In this document: one piece after another, positions 13,880-16,332 of the stretch
Numbering within the stretch: position 1 is the stretch's first letter
Layout of the letters: every line of letters starts with the position of its first letter
Source of the DNA: an uncultured Gemmatimonadota bacterium
Lineage (GTDB): Bacteria; Gemmatimonadota; Gemmatimonadetes; Gemmatimonadales; GWC2-71-9
Reading direction: 5' to 3'
Assembly: GCA_946887295.1 (NCBI GenBank)
Contig: CAMPKP010000070.1
Span: 1-16,332, forward strand
DNA: 16,332 nt
Translations under genes and position numbers: made by a program
Notes under the pieces: model-generated
What the model saw: the letters and a program-made list of their open reading frames with translations, nothing else
What the model was told of the DNA's origin: nothing
The model's database searches: none

Positions 13880-14931
13880 ACCGAACCCGCCGGCCGCGCC
13901 GCGCGGCCTTCCTGTGCCTCGCCGCATCCTTGGTAACCCTCCTCACGCCGCGCCTGACCGCCCAGTCGCCCACCACGGCTCCACCGCATCTGCGCAAGCT
14001 GGCCCACACCTACAGCCTCGTCGCCTGGGACTCCGCGACCGGTGACCTCGGCGTGGTGGTCCAGTCCAAGTTCCCCAATGTGGGCGGGCTCGTCCCGTGG
14101 GCGCGGGCCGGGGTCGGTGCGGTGGCGACCCAGAGTCTGAGCAATACCGCCTACGGGGAGCGCGGGCTGGAGCTGCTCGCCGGCGGCGCCACGGCCGAAG
14201 AGGCGCTCCGCGCGGTGATGCGCACCGACACGATGCTGCAGGACCGACAGGTCGGGATCGTGGACGCGCGCGGCAACGCCGCGAGCTTCAGCGGAACAAC
14301 CACGTTCGACTGGAGCGGGGGTCGGGTCGGAGCACCCGGGGGGAAGGGGAGCATCGCCGGCGGGAAGGGGCAGGTCCTGACCGGACGGGGCTTCAGCGCG
14401 CAGGCCAACATCATGGTCTCCGACCAGACCGTGAAGAACCTGGCGGAGACCTTCGAGCGCAGCACCGGCGGGCTGGCCGACCGACTGATGGCGGCCCTCA
14501 AGGCGGGGCAGGCGGGCGGCGGCGATAAGCGGGGCATGCAATCGGCGGCGCTCCTCGTCGTGCGCAAGAATGGCGGGTATCTCGGCGCCAACGACCGCTT
14601 CATCGACATTCGGGTGTACGATGCTCCCGATCCCATCGCCGAGCTCGAGCGCCTGCTGGCCCTGCACAAGCTCCATTTCTTCCCCAGCATGCCGCGGGAT
14701 CTGATCCCGATCACCCCGGCGATCGTCGCTCAGCTGGAGCCGATCCTTCTGGCCGAGCCCGCGGGGCAGCCTCAGAAGTGGCTGAGCCGGAAGCAGGGCA
14801 GGGCCGATCGTGAGTTCCTCGAGGCGCTGCGGAACTTCATGTACTGGGAGAACTACGACGTCCGGGTCCGGATGGACGGACGGATCGACCGGGTGGTGCT
14901 GCAGGACATCCTGAGCAAGAGAAAGGGGTAG
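13876..14931 (+). CDS. Secreted DUF1028 protein with peptidoglycan-binding-like C-terminal domain
   Basis: A 351-residue protein. A basic start (NRTRRPRR) and a hydrophobic segment ending LTAQS (about 27-31) form a signal peptide. The DUF1028 domain (PF06267, Ntn-hydrolase-like fold) runs from HTYSLVAWDSATGDLGVVVQSKFPNVGGLVPWARAGVGAVATQ (44-86) through AYGERGLELLAGGATAEEAL, DRQVGIVDARGNAASFSGT and NDRFIDIRVYDA. The tail from DPIAELERLLALHKLHFF (252-269) matches the putative peptidoglycan-binding domain often attached to DUF1028. The activity of this family is unproven. If it uses an N-terminal Thr or Ser nucleophile near residues 45-47, removal of the signal peptide alone would not expose it, since about 14 more residues precede it. 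The GTG start overlaps the upstream stop; the next gene follows after three bases. Confidence 0.88.
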   Translation: MNRTRRPRRAAFLCLAASLVTLLTPRLTAQSPTTAPPHLRKLAHTYSLVAWDSATGDLGVVVQSKFPNVGGLVPWARAGVGAVATQSLSNTAYGERGLELLAGGATAEEALRAVMRTDTMLQDRQVGIVDARGNAASFSGTTTFDWSGGRVGAPGGKGSIAGGKGQVLTGRGFSAQANIMVSDQTVKNLAETFERSTGGLADRLMAALKAGQAGGGDKRGMQSAALLVVRKNGGYLGANDRFIDIRVYDAPDPIAELERLLALHKLHFFPSMPRDLIPITPAIVAQLEPILLAEPAGQPQKWLSRKQGRADREFLEALRNFMYWENYDVRVRMDGRIDRVVLQDILSKRKG

Positions 14932-14934
14932 GTC

Positions 14935-16332
<1,398 letters not shown>

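Overview
The window is about 70% G+C and gene dense. It holds 19 supported protein-coding genes, two of them cut by the window edges, and I saw no rRNA, tRNA, CRISPR array, transposase or phage gene. The content is chromosomal housekeeping and envelope genes of a free-living Gram-negative bacterium: two lipoproteins with lipoboxes, several Sec-type signal peptides, glycosyltransferases and a POT peptide transporter. Frequent GTG/TTG starts, ATGA/GTGA overlaps and the mix of families (DUF1028, DUF3108, DUF1684, a deoxyhypusine-synthase-like protein) would suit Gemmatimonadota or a similar high-GC phylum. That placement is an inference, not read from a marker gene.

Layout. 1-1960 (minus): thiO glycine oxidase followed by a secreted DUF1684 protein. 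2034-2243 (plus): a small two-helix membrane protein, divergent from thiO. It is separated by a hairpin from a tightly coupled five-gene minus-strand operon at 2301-7903. In transcription order that operon is a soluble GAF/PAS hybrid histidine kinase, a GT4 glycosyltransferase, a GT2 glycosyltransferase, a secreted DUF3108 protein and a deoxyhypusine-synthase-like protein. 7902-8612 (plus): an unrecognised helical protein whose ATG interlocks with the kinase ATG in a single CATG. 8598-9826 (minus): a lipoprotein and a class I glutamine-amidotransferase-like hydrolase, with a very good leaderless promoter. 9944-10636 (plus): a phosphoribosyltransferase. 10663-10872 (minus): a small Ser/Thr/Asp-rich lipoprotein. 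11007-13140 (minus): a HIT-like protein, a geranylgeranyl-reductase-family flavoprotein and an HD phosphohydrolase. 13325-16332 (plus): a coiled-coil protein, a secreted DUF1028 protein and a POT peptide transporter cut by the window end, behind a clear promoter with a flanking inverted repeat.

How they may work together (inference). The 2301-7903 operon looks like envelope glycan or glycolipid synthesis co-transcribed with a cytoplasmic two-component protein; the DHS-like enzyme is the odd member. The 13325-16332 operon pairs a secreted Ntn-hydrolase-like protein carrying a peptidoglycan-binding-like tail with an oligopeptide importer, which would suit cleavage and uptake of peptides. No single locus is an obvious defence or mobile system. 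The most unusual items are the kinase/glycosyltransferase/DHS-like operon, the CATG start overlap, and a HIT protein whose triad has lost its last histidine.
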